Part shown: positions 61,301 through 64,000 of the stretch, piece after piece | Position numbering within the stretch: the stretch's first letter is position 1 | Layout: each line of letters opens with the position of its first letter | Assembly (NCBI RefSeq): GCF_021134715.1 | Contig: NC_060018.1 | Span: forward strand, 12,541,501 to 12,605,500 | DNA from: Daphnia pulex | Taxonomy: Eukaryota > Arthropoda > Branchiopoda > Diplostraca > Daphniidae | DNA: 64,000 nt | Reading direction: 5' to 3' | Translations under genes and position numbers: made by a program | The notes under the pieces: model-generated | Told to the model about the DNA's origin: nothing | Seen by the model: the letters and a program-made list of their open reading frames with translations, nothing else | The model's database searches: none

Positions 61301-62782
61301 ATGAATACCTTTCTACTTGTTGTTGCTGTTGTAGTTCTGGCTGCTGGTTCCACTTTGGGATCCACTCAATACTCTTCGTCCTACACGGTAAAAAAATATT
61401 CGAAAATTTCAATCAATCATCTTCTAAGAAATATCGCTACATTAATTTCTAAAGGGGAACACTTGTCGTGACAATATTCCAGCCATTTTGAAGAAAAATG
61501 GACTGACACAGTTGCTGGATCTGGTGACCAAAGCTGGCCTTGCAGACACACTTTCCGACCCAGGTATTTATAATAACTGGTTAAATAATTCACAACCACA
61601 TTATTCTTTAAAAATGTCATAATAGGGCCATTCACCGTATTTGCTCCGACTGACGAGGCATTCGCTTCCCTCGACCCGAAAACTCTGAAAATCATTTCGG
61701 AAGATGTGAATTTGTTGAAGGATATTCTTGCCTATCACGTTGTTGACTTCGAGATCTCACCCACTTTCCTGTCGACAATTGAGCAGGTGTACCAACTCCC
61801 CACCCTCCAAGGATCAGCTCCAGTTCGGATCAACGTCTACCGTGAAAAGGGAGCCATCAACTTTGATCCCGTTAAGGTAAAAAGTTGCAACCCATTTCAT
61901 CTAATCAAAATGATAAAAAAAAGAGTAGTATTAGTACCACACCCAGGGAATTTAATTTAATGGAACTTTCTGACATCACCAGACTGTGACCGTCAACGGA
62001 GCGCTCGTATTAAAATCATTGACGGCCTGCAACGGGTTCGTCTACGTGATCGATAAAGTTCTCAATCCCAAAGATTTGATGCCGGAAAACGACGAGCTGG
62101 AAATTTTCAGACGCTACGGTTTGACAACGATGAAAAGGATTTTTGACGCTGCTGGTTTCACACCAGTCAACATCTTTTGTGAGTGTTCAACATTTTACTT
62201 TTTCGATCATATTATAATAATTCGTTATTCAAAGAAATAATAATGAAATAATTTTAAAAGAATTAAATTAAAATTAAATAAAAATGAATTAATAATAATA
62301 AAATATCAAACTTTAACTTTTACTTTCAAATTCAAAATTATAATCATTTTTCATTTTGAAAAGACCGTCCTGAAACGATTTTTGCTCCGACCGATGCCGC
62401 GTTCGCCGCTTTGCCACCGGGACTACTCGACGAATTATTGGCCGACAAGAAGAGGCTGTACACATTTGTCAAAACTCTCATCCTTTCCGGAAGTCAATAC
62501 AGCCGAGGACTGGAGTGTGGGCCCGTTCTCACCACTTCTGGATTCACTGTCGAAGTGAAAGTAACTCCCGGTGAGTTGGAAATTTATTTTCCTACTTCTT
62601 GTTATATAATAAATGAACACTAAATTATTTTCAATATTTTGTTCCAAGGTGGGTTCACGTTCGGTGGTGCCAATGTCATTATTCCCGACATAACAAATGT
62701 CCAAGGTGTGATACACATTACTGATGCCGTTGTTTTGCCAGACACGGAATATCCTGCTGTCAACAAGAAATATTCTTATTAA
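61301..62782 (+). CDS. Secreted FAS1 (fasciclin-like) domain protein, array member 2
   Basis: Six exons (61301-61387, 61455-61563, 61626-61876, 61983-62178, 62364-62570, 62649-62782) join in frame to 327 aa, the same length as member 1. Signal peptide [21 protein letters not shown], then the same two FAS1 domains: [94 protein letters not shown]. The exon 2 acceptor is the weak TTTCTAAAG at 61454, where member 1 has TATTCAG. Intron 4 carries an AAT-rich expansion. An in-frame upstream start at 61274 is unlikely because it falls at the transcription start. Confidence 0.9.
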
Positions 62783-63234
62783 ATTATTTGATCAAAATCC
62801 CAAATTATTCGACTGTTTTAATCACCTTTACGGCTCTACTCTGACTGTTTGACTGTTTTTGAAATAAAATAAAATTTTCAGCTGAATCATTTCTATTTTA
62901 ATTCGAATAAAAAAGGCATCAGCCGATTACCCTATACATATGCAAGACATGTCAGCAGCGAATAAATTTAATAGTTCTTATTAAAAGTGCTCTGCAATTT
63001 TTAGAGCCAAATTTTTCAGTCCAGTGGAACGGAAAGGAGTTTGCTTCAACATTGACTATAAGGCACGCATTCTACGTTTGACATTTACATTTCACTTTAA
63101 ATATTACCGCAATAAAGACTGTTGGGGGGAAATCTAGGCGTAATACAATCAGTTTTACACAGGCTAATGGCATGTTTGGAAATAATTTAAAAAATCAATT
63201 GTGCCGGTAGTCATTTTAAAATTGAGAAAAGAAC
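62783..63234. repeat. Spacer between FAS1 genes 2 and 3
   Basis: Homologous to 60788-61236 with small insertions and deletions. Confidence 0.7.
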
Positions 63235-63272
63235 TATAAAATGCAAAGAAATTCAAAATGAACTTATTCAGT
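63235..63272 (+). promoter_or_regulatory. TATA-Inr core promoter retained by the FAS1 pseudogene
   Basis: TATAAAA at 63235-63241 and TCAGT at 63268-63272; the promoter is preserved although the gene is broken. Confidence 0.75.
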
Positions 63273-63298
63273 TGGTCTCAAACATCAGAATGTCAAAG

Positions 63299-64000
63299 AT
63301 GAACAATACCTTCCTACTTGTCGTTGCTGTTGTACTTCTGGCAGCTGCAAATGTTTGAACATCAGGGCCATTCACCGCATTTGCTTCGACTGACGAGGCT
63401 TTTGATTCCATCGATCCCAACACTCTTAAAATCATTTCGGAAAATCCTAACTTGTTGAACGATATTCTTACCTATCACACTGTTGCCTTTGAGATCCCAC
63501 CCTCATTCCTGTCTGCCACCCAGCAGGTGTACCAACTCCCCACCGTCCAAGGATCGGCTCCCGTTCGAATCAACGTCTATCGGGAAAATGGAGCCATCAC
63601 CTTTGATCCCGGCTAGGTAAAAATATGAAATAAATTCAACATTTTTCCATCTCTTCAAAATGATCAAAAAGAGAGTACCATACACAAGGAATTTAATTTA
63701 ATGGAACTTTCTGACATCATCAGACTGTGACCGTCAACGGAACGCTCGTATTGAGTAAATTGAAAGCGTGCAACGGGTACGTCTACGTGATCGATAAAGT
63801 TCTCAATCCCTAAGATTTGATGCCGGAAAACGACCAGGTGGCAATTTTCGATCGATACGGTTTGACAACTTTCAAAAAGTTTTTTGACGTCCTCGGTGCT
63901 GTACCATCGGTCAAAATCTTTTGTGAGTGTTAATTCAGAATCAAATCGATTACCGCTAAAAATTTTGAAGTTTTTTTCAAAAAGACTATTTCAATTTCTA
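63299..64000 (+). pseudogene. FAS1 array member 3, broken, runs off the window
   Basis: The signal peptide ([19 protein letters not shown]) hits TGA because the rest of exon 1, intron 1 and exon 2 are deleted; sequence passes directly to the exon 3 acceptor CATCAG at 63367. Exon 3 reads GPFTAFASTDEAFDSIDP and ends with DPG-TAG just before the donor, where the intact copies have DPVK. Exon 4 has TAA in place of Lys in LNPKDLMP. The exon 5 start (AAGACTATTTC) no longer matches RPETIF. At least three disabling changes. Confidence 0.88.

Overview
The window is nuclear DNA of a small-genome arthropod, most likely a Daphnia-like branchiopod. The basis is AT-rich DNA, animal genes cut by many short introns (mostly about 55-90 bp, GT-AG), close gene packing, and lineage-type families such as secreted Tyr/Thr-rich repeat proteins, FAS1 arrays and MATH-BTB genes. 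I assigned genes by translating between splice sites and recognising family motifs. No database search was possible. Exon joins marked as checked keep the reading frame across every junction.

Layout. 0-0.7 kb: 3' end of a fatty acyl-CoA reductase (+). 1.2-6.4 kb: tandem duplication of a retinol-dehydrogenase-type SDR gene (-). The proximal copy is decayed, the distal copy intact, and a tRNA-Arg relic lies upstream. 6.4-9.0 kb: BRF1, the TFIIIB subunit of RNA polymerase III (+). 10.9-18.1 kb: a 24-exon CARMIL actin-uncapping scaffold (+). 19.6-22.6 kb: an intronless 990-aa protein (-) with a possible papain-like N-terminal domain and a seven-fold two-ankyrin supramodule. 23.6-24.6 kb: a receptor tyrosine kinase fragment holding only the C-lobe (-). 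25.5-26.6 kb: a MATH-BTB gene (-).

26.7-35.6 kb is an accessory, repeat-rich zone. It holds orphan exon-like ORFs, a decayed array of secreted Tyr/Thr-rich repeat genes with a 24-bp minisatellite, a piggyBac-type MITE with TTAA ends, two long-arm foldback elements and an aconitase pseudogene fragment.

35.9-51.8 kb is a dense housekeeping block: ORC6 (-), SLC37A sugar-phosphate exchanger (-), NDUFAF5 (+), TASP1 (-), KAT5/Tip60 (+), PPP2R3C (-), GTF2A1 (+). From SLC37A onward the genes alternate strand, so neighbours share short divergent promoters or meet tail to tail. NDUFAF5 and TASP1 stop codons are 15 bp apart, with poly(A) signals inside or touching the partner.

51.8-59.4 kb shows no convincing gene. 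59.4-64 kb is a tandem array of secreted two-domain FAS1 genes: two intact and a third that is a pseudogene running off the window.

No CRISPR, rRNA or bacterial operon is present. The most unusual items are the domain-plus-supramodule architecture of the ankyrin gene, the two foldback elements, four repeated RLR motifs in the CARMIL tail, and two GC-AG introns in the housekeeping block.
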